Shown here in pieces: positions 7,597-16,724 of a stretch of 64,000 nucleotides of DNA. The position numbers and the translations under genes are program-made. The stretch is from NCBI GenBank assembly GCA_964549105.1, contig CAZJTZ010000005.1, positions 1 through 64,000 on the forward strand, given 5' to 3'. Source of the stretch: Hydrogenedens sp964549105 (GTDB lineage Bacteria; Hydrogenedentota; Hydrogenedentia; Hydrogenedentales; Hydrogenedentaceae). Below the pieces are notes generated by a model. It saw only the letters and a list, made by a program, of their open reading frames with translations, was not told where the DNA came from and did no database searches. Numbering within the stretch: the stretch's first letter is position 1; each line of letters opens with the position of its first letter.

Positions 7597-9897
7597 TTAA
7601 CTACTTGTATTCTGGCGTAATTCTTGCAGAATCACAAGTAATCGTTTCGATAGTTTTTCCATCGCGGATAAGATTTTTTTCCCTTCTCCCTCGTAAATAC
7701 TAATACGATATTTAATTAAATCCCCAGCCGCTCCCAATACTTCTTCCTTGTATTTATCTATTAAACCTGTTTTGCCTTCATCCAATAAACGGCATAATAC
7801 TCCATCACAAGCACAAAGAATAGAACCAATTTCTAATAATCTTCCATGAACCTTATACAATTCTTCTGTGGTATACATACTATTTGTTATCTGATTTCGA
7901 ATTTCAACCATTTTAGGCAAAATATCTATAAAATCGTTCTCTTTAAGCTTTTCAACTTTATCAATCAACTTTTCCACAGAAGGTGAATAAGGCTTTAAGA
8001 TTTTTGCATCAATATTAACTTGCTGCTCAATACATTCAAAAATTCTTTTCGCTATTACACTTCTCCAATATTGATACTTTTCCGGAGTTGTAATGAGTAA
8101 AACTTGTCCCTGACCCGGAAACATTTCGCGATGGAAAGATTGGGGAAGTTCTTCCCACTGATAAGTACGGATAAATTGGGTAAAATCATAAATTCGATAT
8201 TTATCGGGCAATAAAGAATGGAAATTAACATTTACCCCTGTAACTTCGGAGGTATCTTGATTCACAAGATAAAATATCCAGAAATCATCCCCTTTCATCC
8301 ATGAATTTACTAAAATATCTATACTTTCGGGACACCTTGAACGAAGATGTTTTCCAGACTGAATATCAGGGGCAAATTCAGGAGGAGTAGAAGGCTTTGC
8401 CGACATAACCAGAGGTGCAAGGGCATAAAATCGTCCTAATCTACCACCCAACTCTTGCCAGACATCACTGAAGGTCAGGAATGGGCCTGTGAGTGAGCGT
8501 TGAAATTCTCCACCAGCCCAGAGCGGAACATTATGATAGGTATAACTTAACCAACCCTGGGCACCATTAGATAGAGCAAGATTAATCATTAATCGGATTC
8601 CAGGGGCAGAATTCCAATCTGGAGCACCAGAACCCGAAACAAAAGTAGGACCAACTACCCAGAGTTGTTGACCACACACAAACTTGATATGTGTTTTTAT
8701 AAGTTGCCCTAGTTCCCAGGGAGTTTTTGTCTTCCAGTGAGTCAGTCCAGACACAGAGGAAACAGACGCATATAAAGGAAACGCATTGGCTTCTCTTGTC
8801 AAATAAATTACAGGATGTTTTTCATCTATTCGCTCAATTTCCTTTTTTAATCGCAGATAGGCTTCGAATTCTTCATCTGACGGATTTTCCTTTATTACCC
8901 AACCGAACAGATTTCCCCCGGTAGCATATCTTTTAATCGTGTGTTCTTTGTCTTTGACGACAGAAGAGGTTTTTGATAGTTCTAATTTTGTGTTTTCTTC
9001 TTCTAATGGGATAATCAACTTTATATCATATTTTTTTGATATATCAAATAGAACCTCCTGGTCGCCGGGTAAAAAATCATAAAATTTTTCTACAAATACA
9101 ATATTATGATAATGGAGCGAAATATCTTCAAAAAGGAGGTCCAGGTATGAAGATAAATCTGTTTTTAATAAATGTGCCATATTCTTTGCAGTATTGGCAT
9201 TAATATATGTTCCCACAGGGAAAAAATTATCCAATACAGGATAAGTAATTGGCTTGTCATGGTTTATTTGTAAAACTTCTTTATTATTAATTAACTTACT
9301 TTCTTCTTCTGTGGGCTCACGAAAACGGATGCTATGGATATACATCGTCTCTTTTGTCCTTGTAAACGAATATAAACGGAGTGCAAAGTTTTCCATCTTT
9401 CTTGGAAAGGTATTAAAGCACCATGCCCTTGCTACGGTAATCCATTTAAAATCCATATTGAGAAACTCAAAGAACTGGCCGGTAGTATAGTGCCATGTCC
9501 AGGCAGGTAGGCACCTCCCATACTGCATTCGATATGTCAACTCCACAATAGGGTATTTATTTTGAGCAATAGGAAAATAGGGAACACTACTTGAGCGTGT
9601 ACTTAATGGCACCCAGAAACTTGGCTTTTCCACTTCTTTTAATAGATTTAATCTGGAAACACCCCTAAAATCGCCCGTTAAGGCAAATACTTTTTCCCCA
9701 TCTATATCTTCAACTTTCCGTGAAACAGATATTCCCTTCCACTCCTGTTCGCCGGGGTCATCTTCTAATGACCATTTCTTTAAATCTTCAGCAAAAAAAG
9801 TAATATTGGCACACTTATTTCTTTTTTCCAGAGAAGGATGCTCCTTCATCTTCCCTAATAAGCCACGATATATGTAATGTTCGTTCTCTATTGGCAT
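7597..9897 (-). CDS. Large cytoplasmic protein of unknown family in a sugar-uptake operon (glycosidase-like?)
   Basis: A 766-aa protein without signal peptide or obvious membrane span. I do not recognise the family. The N-terminal ~220 residues look like a beta-sandwich (many W/F and short strands). The middle (about 220-560) contains patterns seen in TIM-barrel glycosidases, for example NIVFVEKFYDF, HPVIYLTREAN and NLALSNGAQGWLSYTYHNVPLW. The C-terminal ~170 residues are charged and predicted alpha-helical. It starts 11 bp after the permease gene, with AAAGAGAG upstream of the ATG, so it is the last gene of the lipoprotein-permease operon. A role in intracellular processing of the imported sugar compound is inferred from that position only. 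Confidence 0.6.
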   Translation of the reverse strand: MPIENEHYIYRGLLGKMKEHPSLEKRNKCANITFFAEDLKKWSLEDDPGEQEWKGISVSRKVEDIDGEKVFALTGDFRGVSRLNLLKEVEKPSFWVPLSTRSSSVPYFPIAQNKYPIVELTYRMQYGRCLPAWTWHYTTGQFFEFLNMDFKWITVARAWCFNTFPRKMENFALRLYSFTRTKETMYIHSIRFREPTEEESKLINNKEVLQINHDKPITYPVLDNFFPVGTYINANTAKNMAHLLKTDLSSYLDLLFEDISLHYHNIVFVEKFYDFLPGDQEVLFDISKKYDIKLIIPLEEENTKLELSKTSSVVKDKEHTIKRYATGGNLFGWVIKENPSDEEFEAYLRLKKEIERIDEKHPVIYLTREANAFPLYASVSSVSGLTHWKTKTPWELGQLIKTHIKFVCGQQLWVVGPTFVSGSGAPDWNSAPGIRLMINLALSNGAQGWLSYTYHNVPLWAGGEFQRSLTGPFLTFSDVWQELGGRLGRFYALAPLVMSAKPSTPPEFAPDIQSGKHLRSRCPESIDILVNSWMKGDDFWIFYLVNQDTSEVTGVNVNFHSLLPDKYRIYDFTQFIRTYQWEELPQSFHREMFPGQGQVLLITTPEKYQYWRSVIAKRIFECIEQQVNIDAKILKPYSPSVEKLIDKVEKLKENDFIDILPKMVEIRNQITNSMYTTEELYKVHGRLLEIGSILCACDGVLCRLLDEGKTGLIDKYKEEVLGAAGDLIKYRISIYEGEGKKILSAMEKLSKRLLVILQELRQNTSS

Positions 9898-9908
9898 TTT
9901 ATCTCTCT

Positions 9909-10979
9909 TTATGCTTCAAGGGTTCTTTTTCTTTGTGAACGACGCAAAAAGAATTCGTCTGCACAAACACCTACAAGAATAGCACCTCCGATAACTACAT
10001 ATTCGAGTTCACTGCGGATACCCAGAATGTTTACCAGATTACGCAAAACCATGATTAAGGCTATCCCTAAAATTACGCCAATAACATTTCCCGTTCCTCC
10101 GCGTAAACTACATCCACCTAATACGGCTCCTGCAACGGCATACAACTCATAAAAATTGCCAAAATCCGAAGGCTGAACAGAATTTACTTTGAATGCGAAC
10201 AGAAGCCCACCTATACCCGCTATAAAACTACAAATCACATACGCCAGTAGTTTTAATCGCCTCGTCTGAATGCCACTAAAGCGTGCAGACTCTTCATTCG
10301 CACCCAGGGCAAATAAATGTCTACCTGCTGGAGAAAGGTGTAGAAATAGTCCAACTATAATTGCAAAAAAAAGCATAATCACAAGTGGTGCTGATATTAG
10401 GTCCATAATCATGGCTACAGTAGAAGATGAGCCACCTGACACTGGTTGAAATGATGGAAACCAATCTAAAAGTGTCCCTTTTCCTAACCATTTCCAATTA
10501 GGTAGGGCATTCCCAAAACCCTGAGTCGTATCGCCTGCAAAGAACCGTGCAAAACTGCGATAAGCAAACAAGCCACATAAAGTAACAACAAAAGGCTGAA
10601 TATTAAAGTAGGAAATCAATAATCCATGCCAAACACCAATAAGTCCAGCAAGACAAAGGACTAAGGGGAAAACCAAGAAAGGACTCCAACCCTCTCCTTT
10701 GTTAATGAGTATACATGATATTACAGAGATTAAACACACTACACTACCAATGGAAAGGTCAATCCCACCGGTTATGATAGCCAAACACTGGGCTAATGCT
10801 AATATACCAAATAATCCAATCCACGGAAACAAATTTTTAAAGTTTGTTAGGGACAAAAAATTACTTGAAAATGAAACTCCTAAATCTCTGTCATGCTGAT
10901 ACCATTGAAACCATTCCCAAAAATATGCTACCAAACATAATGCGATAATAAGCCCTACTAAACCAAGTATTTTTCTCAT
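9909..10979 (-). CDS. Sugar ABC transporter permease, RbsC/branched-chain type
   Basis: A 356-aa integral membrane protein with about nine hydrophobic segments, the first at residues 5-22. GGIDLSIGSVVCL (about 70-82) and GGCSLRGGTGNVIGVILG (about 285-302) are the two signature loops of the BPD_transp_2 permeases that serve ribose, xylose and similar sugars. It should form the membrane channel for the lipoprotein encoded 25 bp upstream. The usual RbsA-type double ATPase is absent from this operon, so an ATPase encoded elsewhere must energise transport. Between residues ~140 and 185 there is a longer-than-usual periplasmic or cytoplasmic loop (about GDTTQGFGNALPNWKW...). Confidence 0.88.
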   Translation of the reverse strand: MRKILGLVGLIIALCLVAYFWEWFQWYQHDRDLGVSFSSNFLSLTNFKNLFPWIGLFGILALAQCLAIITGGIDLSIGSVVCLISVISCILINKGEGWSPFLVFPLVLCLAGLIGVWHGLLISYFNIQPFVVTLCGLFAYRSFARFFAGDTTQGFGNALPNWKWLGKGTLLDWFPSFQPVSGGSSSTVAMIMDLISAPLVIMLFFAIIVGLFLHLSPAGRHLFALGANEESARFSGIQTRRLKLLAYVICSFIAGIGGLLFAFKVNSVQPSDFGNFYELYAVAGAVLGGCSLRGGTGNVIGVILGIALIMVLRNLVNILGIRSELEYVVIGGAILVGVCADEFFLRRSQRKRTLEA

Positions 10980-11004
10980 AGTTTTTACTTTATCCTAAAT
11001 AATT

Positions 11005-12027
11005 TTAAGATTTTCCTAAAATTTGTTTTAGTTCTGACCAAAAAGCATCTACATTTTCTTTAGTAACAGATAAGGTCGGAATAAAGATTTGCTTGTTTTC
11101 GGGAATACTACTTGCATTTCCTTCTGCGAGTTCTTTTAATACACGAACAGACTGGTATCCAAACTCAAAAGGTCTTTGAACAACGGTGCCATAAATATAT
11201 CCGTCTTTTATGCCTTGTAAGGTCTCTTCTTCCTCGTCGAAACAAACAATTTTTACCTGTCCTAATTTTCCAGAATCCCGCACACCATTAAGGATAGCAG
11301 GGCCGTTATAACTCCACAAACCTACGAAGCATGCTACATCGGGATAACGGACTAAAGCATCTTGCACATTGGCTATTGCCTTGGCACGGTCTGTTTCGTC
11401 CGTTCGAGTATCAATTATCTGGTGGTTTGTAGACGCAATTTGTTTTTTTAGACCTTCTAATCGGTCGCGTGCATTTTGGGCATCCAAAGTGCCAACACAA
11501 ATTATTATTTTAGAGCCGGGAGGTGTGCATGCCTGAATCAATTTTCCTGCTTCAACACCTGCATCGAAGTTGTTTGTGCCTATATAGCATTTCCTTAAAC
11601 TATTGGGTGCATCACTATCCTGAGTTATCAAGTTCACTTTCTTTGCCGCTTCGTTCAGCATCTCTGTTTGGTTTTCTGGGTCTTTGGGACTAATAGCAAC
11701 CCCTGCAACACCTAATGTTATTAAATCCTGCAATATTTGTTGTTGCTGTTCTGCTGTACCAGATGAAGGAATTCGGAAAATCACTTCTACTCCAAAATCT
11801 TGTGCCGCCTTTTTTGTCCCTGCTTCGGCAATTTTCCAAAAATCAGAAGCATTGTTGGTAATAAATGCTACTTTGATTTTTTTAGAGGTGGCAGGAACGG
11901 ACTGTTGTGTTGATTCAGGAGTGGAACTTACAGATGTTTCTTGTTGTTTTCCGCCACAACCTAAAGAAATTAAAAGACCCCCAGCAAGAAAAGTAACACA
12001 CAATAAATTTACAAAATATCGAAACAT
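11005..12027 (-). CDS. Sugar-binding lipoprotein of an ABC importer (RbsB/Peripla_BP_4 type)
   Basis: A ~340-aa periplasmic sugar receptor: hydrophobic signal sequence, lipobox-like ISLGC followed by GGKQQE, a Ser/Thr linker, then KIKVAFITNNASDFWKIAEAGTKKAAQDFG, the type I periplasmic-binding-protein start seen in RbsB-like proteins. GVAGVAISPKDP and KIVCFDEEEETLQGIKDG are further family features. Upstream GTG/ATG choice: an ATG at 12042 has no ribosome site, while GGAGGT lies 7 nt before the ATG at 12027, so I use 12027. It leads the operon with the permease 25 bp downstream. A good promoter lies at 12063-12091. Ligand specificity cannot be read; the neighbouring unknown hydrolase-like gene hints at a glycoside. 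Confidence 0.88.
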   Translation of the reverse strand: MFRYFVNLLCVTFLAGGLLISLGCGGKQQETSVSSTPESTQQSVPATSKKIKVAFITNNASDFWKIAEAGTKKAAQDFGVEVIFRIPSSGTAEQQQQILQDLITLGVAGVAISPKDPENQTEMLNEAAKKVNLITQDSDAPNSLRKCYIGTNNFDAGVEAGKLIQACTPPGSKIIICVGTLDAQNARDRLEGLKKQIASTNHQIIDTRTDETDRAKAIANVQDALVRYPDVACFVGLWSYNGPAILNGVRDSGKLGQVKIVCFDEEEETLQGIKDGYIYGTVVQRPFEFGYQSVRVLKELAEGNASSIPENKQIFIPTLSVTKENVDAFWSELKQILGKS

Positions 12028-12062
12028 ATTTAATACCTCCATTGTTATCTTTTGTTTTCAAA

Positions 12063-12091
12063 TTAATAGTTTATCGTATTTGTGGTGTCAA
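12063..12091 (-). promoter_or_regulatory. Sigma-70-type promoter of the sugar importer operon
   Basis: On the minus strand, TTGACA (12086-12091) is followed after exactly 17 bp by TATTAA (12063-12068). The -35 hexamer is perfect, the -10 weak (4/6). The -35 overlaps the last codons of the upstream trmH-like gene. Confidence 0.6.
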
Positions 12092-12819
12092 TCTTCAACA
12101 CGGGTTATGAAGTTCTCTTTCAATTTGTGTAATAAAATTTGTTCTGCATGGGGTAAGGATTTCCAATAAAACATAGCCTTCAATATCTGCTTTTCATGTT
12201 CATACAAATCGCCGTTCGTGTTTAACTTAGAGAAACGAACAGAAAAAGCATGGTAGAGTGTTATTGCGGCTGCTACAGAAATATTAAAACTTTGTGTAAA
12301 TCCAAACATAGGGATAATAATATGTTCATCTGCCTGTTCTATAATTTCCTTAGAAACTCCCTCATGTTCATTTCCGAAAACAATAGCCGTAGGAGAAAAA
12401 AAATCAATTTCGCTGATAGGCTTTGCGGAATCTAATAAGGTTACACAGATTTTATATCCTCTGCTTTTTAAGTAATGGATACAATCTGTGGGGCTTTTCC
12501 AGCGAAATATGTCAAGCCATTTTTCGGCACCTTGTGCAACTCGATTTGCTTTGCGATATTTAGCACTGGTTTCAATAACATGAACAGATTGAAATCCAAA
12601 AGATTCCGCGGTCCGTAGCACTGCATTCATATTTCCTATATCATATAGTCCGTCTAAAATAGGTAAAATAGTGTATGTTCTATTTTCTAATATTTGGTTA
12701 ATCCGGCAAATTCGTTCCTGTGTTAACCATGGTTCTAATGCTTTAATTATATCTTCGGAAAAATAAGAAATTTCTCCGTATTTCAGAGGTTCTTTATAGG
12801 GAAAACAAGAATGAAACAT
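12088..12819 (-). CDS. TrmH/SpoU-family RNA 2'-O-methyltransferase
   Basis: A 243-aa SPOUT methyltransferase. All three knot motifs are visible: motif 1 NMNAVLRTAESFGFQ (about 63-77, with the catalytic R in VLRT), motif 2 AIVFGNEHEGVS (about 143-154) and motif 3 HIIIPMFGFTQSFNISVAAAI (about 167-187) that folds into the trefoil AdoMet site. The arrangement and F-N-I-S-V-A-A-A tail fit TrmH, which methylates G18 of tRNA, but rRNA targets are possible. The first ~50 residues are an N-terminal extension. No strong ribosome site precedes the ATG at 12819. Divergent from parA, about 118 bp apart. Confidence 0.88.
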   Translation of the reverse strand: MFHSCFPYKEPLKYGEISYFSEDIIKALEPWLTQERICRINQILENRTYTILPILDGLYDIGNMNAVLRTAESFGFQSVHVIETSAKYRKANRVAQGAEKWLDIFRWKSPTDCIHYLKSRGYKICVTLLDSAKPISEIDFFSPTAIVFGNEHEGVSKEIIEQADEHIIIPMFGFTQSFNISVAAAITLYHAFSVRFSKLNTNGDLYEHEKQILKAMFYWKSLPHAEQILLHKLKENFITRVED

Positions 12820-12858
12820 TGCTTTTTACTTTTGGACTTTTTATTTCCTGTCTTTTCT

Positions 12859-12888
12859 TTGTTATAAGGTTTCTATAATTGATATTAT
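12859..12888 (+). promoter_or_regulatory. Candidate promoter for the parA operon
   Basis: TTGTTA (12859-12864), 18-bp spacer, TATTAT (12883-12888), giving a ~45-nt leader before parA. A TATAAT at 12874 is an alternative -10 without a good -35. Confidence 0.35.
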
Positions 12889-12937
12889 ATCTTATAAATG
12901 CCAGTTTTTACCTTCTAAGAAATAACAAGATAATACT

Positions 12938-13702
12938 ATGGGTATAATTATTGCTTTTGCTAACCAAAAAGGTGGCGTTGGAAAAACAACAAGCGCTGTA
13001 AATATTTCTGCTTGCCTTGGGAAAGAAGGCTATAAAACACTTCTTATTGACCTTGACCCCCAGGGCAACGCTACGCAAGGATTTGGATTTAACAAACAGG
13101 AGTTGAGAAATACAACTTACTCAGTCTTGCTCCTTGATAAACCGATAAATGAGGTTATTCAAAACACGGATTATGAAAATGTGTTTATAATTCCCTCAAA
13201 TAGGGATTTGGCTGGGGCAGAAGTTGAACTGATTGAGATTGAAAACAGAGAGACTCAACTAAAAACAAAAATTGAACCGATAGTTAATAATTTTGATTTT
13301 ATTCTTATTGACTGTCCTCCTGCTCTGGGGTTGCTCACCATTAACGGACTGGGAGCCGCCCAAAAAGTAATTGTCCCTCTCCAGTGTGAATACTATGCAC
13401 TGGAAGGGTTGGGGGAATTATTACAAACTGTGATACGAGTTCGTGATAATTTTAATCCGGGCTTAGAGATTTTAGGAATACTCTTGACAATGTATCAATA
13501 TACGAATCTTTCTAAACAGGTAGTAGCAGAAGTGCAGCAATATCTGGGAAATAAAGTTTTTCAAACTATTGTCCCAAGAAATGTAACTTTAAGTGAAGCA
13601 CCCAGTTTTGGGAAGCCTGTAATTTACTATGATGGAAAATCAACAGGTGCACAAACATATATTGCTCTAACAAAGGAGATTTTAAGCCGTGAGTTCCAGT
13701 AA
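12938..13702 (+). CDS. parA: Chromosome-partitioning ATPase ParA/Soj
   Basis: A 254-aa ParA of the short chromosomal (Soj) class, lacking an N-terminal DNA-binding extension. Deviant Walker A KGGVGKTTSA (11-20) with the signature lysine, Walker A' DLDPQGNATQG (about 39-49) and Walker B FILIDCPPALG (about 119-129) are all present. It binds DNA non-specifically as an ATP dimer and is stimulated by ParB to move chromosome origins. It overlaps parB by 14 bp, so the pair is translationally coupled. Followed in the same direction by serS and a sirtuin gene with short gaps, suggesting a four-gene transcript. Confidence 0.95.
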   Translation: MGIIIAFANQKGGVGKTTSAVNISACLGKEGYKTLLIDLDPQGNATQGFGFNKQELRNTTYSVLLLDKPINEVIQNTDYENVFIIPSNRDLAGAEVELIEIENRETQLKTKIEPIVNNFDFILIDCPPALGLLTINGLGAAQKVIVPLQCEYYALEGLGELLQTVIRVRDNFNPGLEILGILLTMYQYTNLSKQVVAEVQQYLGNKVFQTIVPRNVTLSEAPSFGKPVIYYDGKSTGAQTYIALTKEILSREFQ

Positions 13703-14594
13703 GAGAAAGGTTTTAGGAAAAGGATTAGAAGCAATTTTAGGACCTACTCGAATACAGAGACAAGAACCTACTTCTGTTTATAATTCTCAGGATACATTGA
13801 AAGAACAAATTCTTTACTTAAATCCCAGAGATGTCCGTCCCAGTAAAGTGCAAACACGAAAAACCTTTAATGAAAATTCTATACAAAAATTAGCGGAGTC
13901 AATAAAAAAGCATGGATTGCAGGAACCTGTTATTGTTAGAAAGTCAGAAGATAAGTATGAACTGGTTTGTGGAGAGCGAAGACTTCGTGCATGTATTTTA
14001 GCAGGATTGACAGAAATCCCTGCGATATATCGTAATGTTTCGGATGATGAATCTATCTTATTGGGTTTAATTGAAAATATACAGAGGGAAGATTTAAACC
14101 CTATTGAAGAAGCAGAAGCATATCAATCTATTCTGGAAAAGTTTCATTGGTCACAAGAACAATTGTCAGAAACAATTGGTAAAGACCGTTCTACTATTTC
14201 AAATTCGGTGAGACTTCTCACATTACCTTCTACTGTCCAGGCAATGGTAATGGATGGGACAATAACGACGGGACATGCTCGTTCATTGTTGGGACTGGCT
14301 TCGCCAGAACTTATCATACAGACAGCACAACAGATTGTTGAACAGGGACTTTCCGTTAGAGAAACAGAAAATTTGGTTTCTAGATTAAAGGAAGGCACAA
14401 AGAAAAAGCATATTACAACTCAAAAAATAAAAAATCCGCAATTAAATGAAATAGAGCAGCAACTTTGTAGACAGTTAGGAACAAAGGTTAGTATAAAGCA
14501 TGGCAATTCGGGAAAAGGGAAAATTGAGGTATCATATTTCTCTAATGATGAATTGTCAAGATTATTAAAAGTTTTAGGTGTTTCCTTTGAATAG
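13689..14594 (+). CDS. parB: Chromosome-partitioning protein ParB (CTPase, parS-binding)
   Basis: A 301-aa ParB. LNPRDVRPSKVQTRKTF (about 44-60) starts the N-terminal domain. GERRLRACILAGL (about 97-109) and ENIQREDLNPIEEAEAY (about 127-143) are the ParB/Srx CTP-binding boxes. LSETIGKDRSTISNSVRLLTLP (about 158-179) is the helix-turn-helix that reads parS. The C-terminal ~60 residues are the dimerisation region. It starts at a GTG (13689) inside the end of parA, with AGGAG about 9-10 nt upstream. I could not find a canonical TGTTTCACGTGAAACA-type parS site in the window. Confidence 0.95.
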   Translation: MSSSKRKVLGKGLEAILGPTRIQRQEPTSVYNSQDTLKEQILYLNPRDVRPSKVQTRKTFNENSIQKLAESIKKHGLQEPVIVRKSEDKYELVCGERRLRACILAGLTEIPAIYRNVSDDESILLGLIENIQREDLNPIEEAEAYQSILEKFHWSQEQLSETIGKDRSTISNSVRLLTLPSTVQAMVMDGTITTGHARSLLGLASPELIIQTAQQIVEQGLSVRETENLVSRLKEGTKKKHITTQKIKNPQLNEIEQQLCRQLGTKVSIKHGNSGKGKIEVSYFSNDELSRLLKVLGVSFE

Positions 14595-14629
14595 GCGATT
14601 AAATATCACAAAGGATTAAGGATTTATTC

Positions 14630-15904
14630 ATGATAGACATTAAATTAATTCGCTCCAACCCCGAAATAGTAAGAACAGCATTAGAAAAACGAGGAAAAGA
14701 AATTCGTTTAGACGAACTCTTAAGTTTAGACCAAATACGGAGGGAAAAATTATATCAATGTGAGCAATTAAGAGCAGAGCAAAACCGGACAGGTGAAACC
14801 ATTGCACAGAAAAAAAGGCAAAAAGAGAACATTGATGAATTGTTAATGAATATGAGCGAGATAAAGCAACAAATCGCACAGTTGGAAGAGGAACTAAAAA
14901 CTTTAGATGAACAACTTGAACAAATATTACTGACCCTTCCTAACCTACCCCATGAAAGTTTACCCATAGGGAAAGACTCTACTGACAATCGTGTAGAACG
15001 GCAATGGGGTATTCCACCAAAGTTTGATTTTGAACCCTGGGACCATGTTCAATTAGGGGAATACTTGAAGATTTTTGATTTTGACCGTGCTGTGAAAATT
15101 GCAAAGACAAGATTTTCATTATCATTGGGTATAGGAGCACGATTAGAACGGGCACTTATCAATTTTATGCTGGATGTGCATACAACACAACACGGATACA
15201 AGGAAGTGCTACCACCGTTCCTCGTAAATTCTGCATCAATGCAGGGAACCGGGCAATTACCTAAATTTGCAGAGGATTTATTCCATATTGAAAATTTGGA
15301 TTTATGGCTTATTCCTACGGCTGAAGTGCCTGTTACCAACATTCACCGTGACGAAATTCTTTCTAATGATATGCTACCGATAAAATATGTGGCATATACA
15401 CCTTGTTTCCGCAGTGAGGCAGGTTCTTACGGTAAAGATACACGCGGGATAATACGACAACATCAATTTAATAAGGTTGAACTTGTTAAATTTACACGCC
15501 CAGAAGAATCGTGGGATGAATTAGAAAAACTGACAAATAACGCAGAACATATACTCCAATTATTGGGTTTGCCTTATCAGGTAGTAACACTTTGCACAGG
15601 AGATTTAGGATTTTCAGCAGCCAAAACTTACGATTTGGAGGTCTGGTTACCCGGTCAAAATTGTTATCGCGAGATTAGTTCCTGTTCTAATTTTACCGAT
15701 TTTCAGGCACGAAGAGCTAATATCCGTTTCAAACGCGATAAAAAACCAGAGTTTGTTCATACTCTTAATGGGTCTGGGCTTGCAGTGGGTAGAACTGCTG
15801 TCGCTATTTTAGAGAACTATCAACAACCTGACCATTCGGTTGTTATACCTGAAGTTTTAAGACCATATATGCACGGTTTAGAAAGGATTGAACTACAATT
15901 ATGA
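14630..15904 (+). CDS. serS: Seryl-tRNA synthetase
   Basis: A 424-aa class II synthetase of normal length. The N-terminal ~110 residues form the long antiparallel coiled-coil arm that contacts the tRNA long variable arm (charged heptads such as QKKRQKENIDELLMNMSEIK). Motif 2 spans FRSEAGSYGKDTRGIIRQHQ (about 262-281). Motif 3 is NGSGLAVGRTAVAILE (about 380-395). It attaches serine to tRNA-Ser and can supply Ser-tRNA-Sec. GGATTAAGGA upstream serves as ribosome site for the ATG at 14630. Its stop overlaps the start of the sirtuin gene (ATGA at 15901). No T-box-like leader is visible. Confidence 0.97.
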   Translation: MIDIKLIRSNPEIVRTALEKRGKEIRLDELLSLDQIRREKLYQCEQLRAEQNRTGETIAQKKRQKENIDELLMNMSEIKQQIAQLEEELKTLDEQLEQILLTLPNLPHESLPIGKDSTDNRVERQWGIPPKFDFEPWDHVQLGEYLKIFDFDRAVKIAKTRFSLSLGIGARLERALINFMLDVHTTQHGYKEVLPPFLVNSASMQGTGQLPKFAEDLFHIENLDLWLIPTAEVPVTNIHRDEILSNDMLPIKYVAYTPCFRSEAGSYGKDTRGIIRQHQFNKVELVKFTRPEESWDELEKLTNNAEHILQLLGLPYQVVTLCTGDLGFSAAKTYDLEVWLPGQNCYREISSCSNFTDFQARRANIRFKRDKKPEFVHTLNGSGLAVGRTAVAILENYQQPDHSVVIPEVLRPYMHGLERIELQL

Positions 15905-16671
15905 ACGAACTGATTTCACAAGCCGCACAAATCATTGCAAATTCAAAAAATGTAGTTGCAGTCACAGGAGCAGGGATTTCCGTAGAAAGTGGAATTCCCG
16001 ATTTTAGAAGTCCTGGGGGACTTTGGTCTCGCTATTCGCCAGAAGAATATGCCTCTATTGATGCCTTCATGGATAACCCTGATAAGGTATGGGAACTCTT
16101 TTATGAAATAGGTGAAGAAATAGCCAGTGCAAAACCAAACCCTGCACATTTTGCCCTTGCGAGTTTGGAAGAATTAGGACATTTAGTTGCAGTTGTTACG
16201 CAAAATATTGATAACTTACATTATGAGGCTGGTAGTAAAACAGTGATTGAATATCATGGAAACGCACAGACCCTCTACTGTCCTGCGTGCCATCGAAGAA
16301 GGCCTATGAGCCTTTCCCACCGTAATCATGGGGCACCGCGTTGTGAATGCGGTGGAGTCATGAAGCCCGATGTAGTCCTATTCGGAGAGGTTATTCCATC
16401 ACAGGCATTATTCACAGGCGAAACATTGGCGAAAAGTTGTGAAGTTCTGTTGGTTATAGGAACATCGGCGCAGGTTTATCCCGCAGCCTCCCTACCTTAC
16501 ACAGCAAAACAATGGGGAGCAGTTATCATTGAGTTCAACACAAACAGAACTCCATTTACAGAATCGGTTACGGACATTTTTATTGAGGGACCTGTTGGAG
16601 AAACATTACCCAGAGTCCTGGAAAAAGTTGAAGAAATAGACAAAGCAAAGCAAGTAGACAAAAAAGAATAA
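15901..16671 (+). CDS. NAD-dependent protein deacylase, Sir2 family
   Basis: A 256-aa sirtuin. GAGIS at 23-27 and GIPDFRSPGGLW at 31-42 build the NAD pocket, TQNIDNLH at 100-107 contains the conserved N-I-D, and H119 in EYHGNA is the general base. A zinc site uses C127, C130, C148 and C150. No Tyr/Arg pair typical of desuccinylating class III CobB is obvious (the 'ASIDAF' region replaces it), so deacetylase activity is more likely. Its ATG overlaps the serS stop by 4 bp, so translation is coupled. The promoter of the following small gene lies inside its last codons. Confidence 0.93.
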   Translation: MNELISQAAQIIANSKNVVAVTGAGISVESGIPDFRSPGGLWSRYSPEEYASIDAFMDNPDKVWELFYEIGEEIASAKPNPAHFALASLEELGHLVAVVTQNIDNLHYEAGSKTVIEYHGNAQTLYCPACHRRRPMSLSHRNHGAPRCECGGVMKPDVVLFGEVIPSQALFTGETLAKSCEVLLVIGTSAQVYPAASLPYTAKQWGAVIIEFNTNRTPFTESVTDIFIEGPVGETLPRVLEKVEEIDKAKQVDKKE

Positions 16672-16683
16672 TTGTGATATAAT
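16655..16683 (+). promoter_or_regulatory. Strong extended -10 sigma-70-type promoter
   Basis: TAGACA (16655-16660), exactly 17 bp, then TATAAT (16678-16683), with TG at 16675-16676 one base before the -10. Transcription should start near 16690, giving a leader of ~35 nt for the small GspF-N-like gene. It is one of the best promoters in the window. Confidence 0.8.
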
Positions 16684-16724
16684 CACTTTTATAAAGATAA
16701 TTAGAAGAGAAAGGGATGAAAAGC

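Noticed and set aside
12938..14594. parS site expected near parA-parB
   Set aside because: No 16-bp TGTTNCACGTGNAACA-like palindrome found by eye; GTTTCAC at 32532 lacks the second arm.
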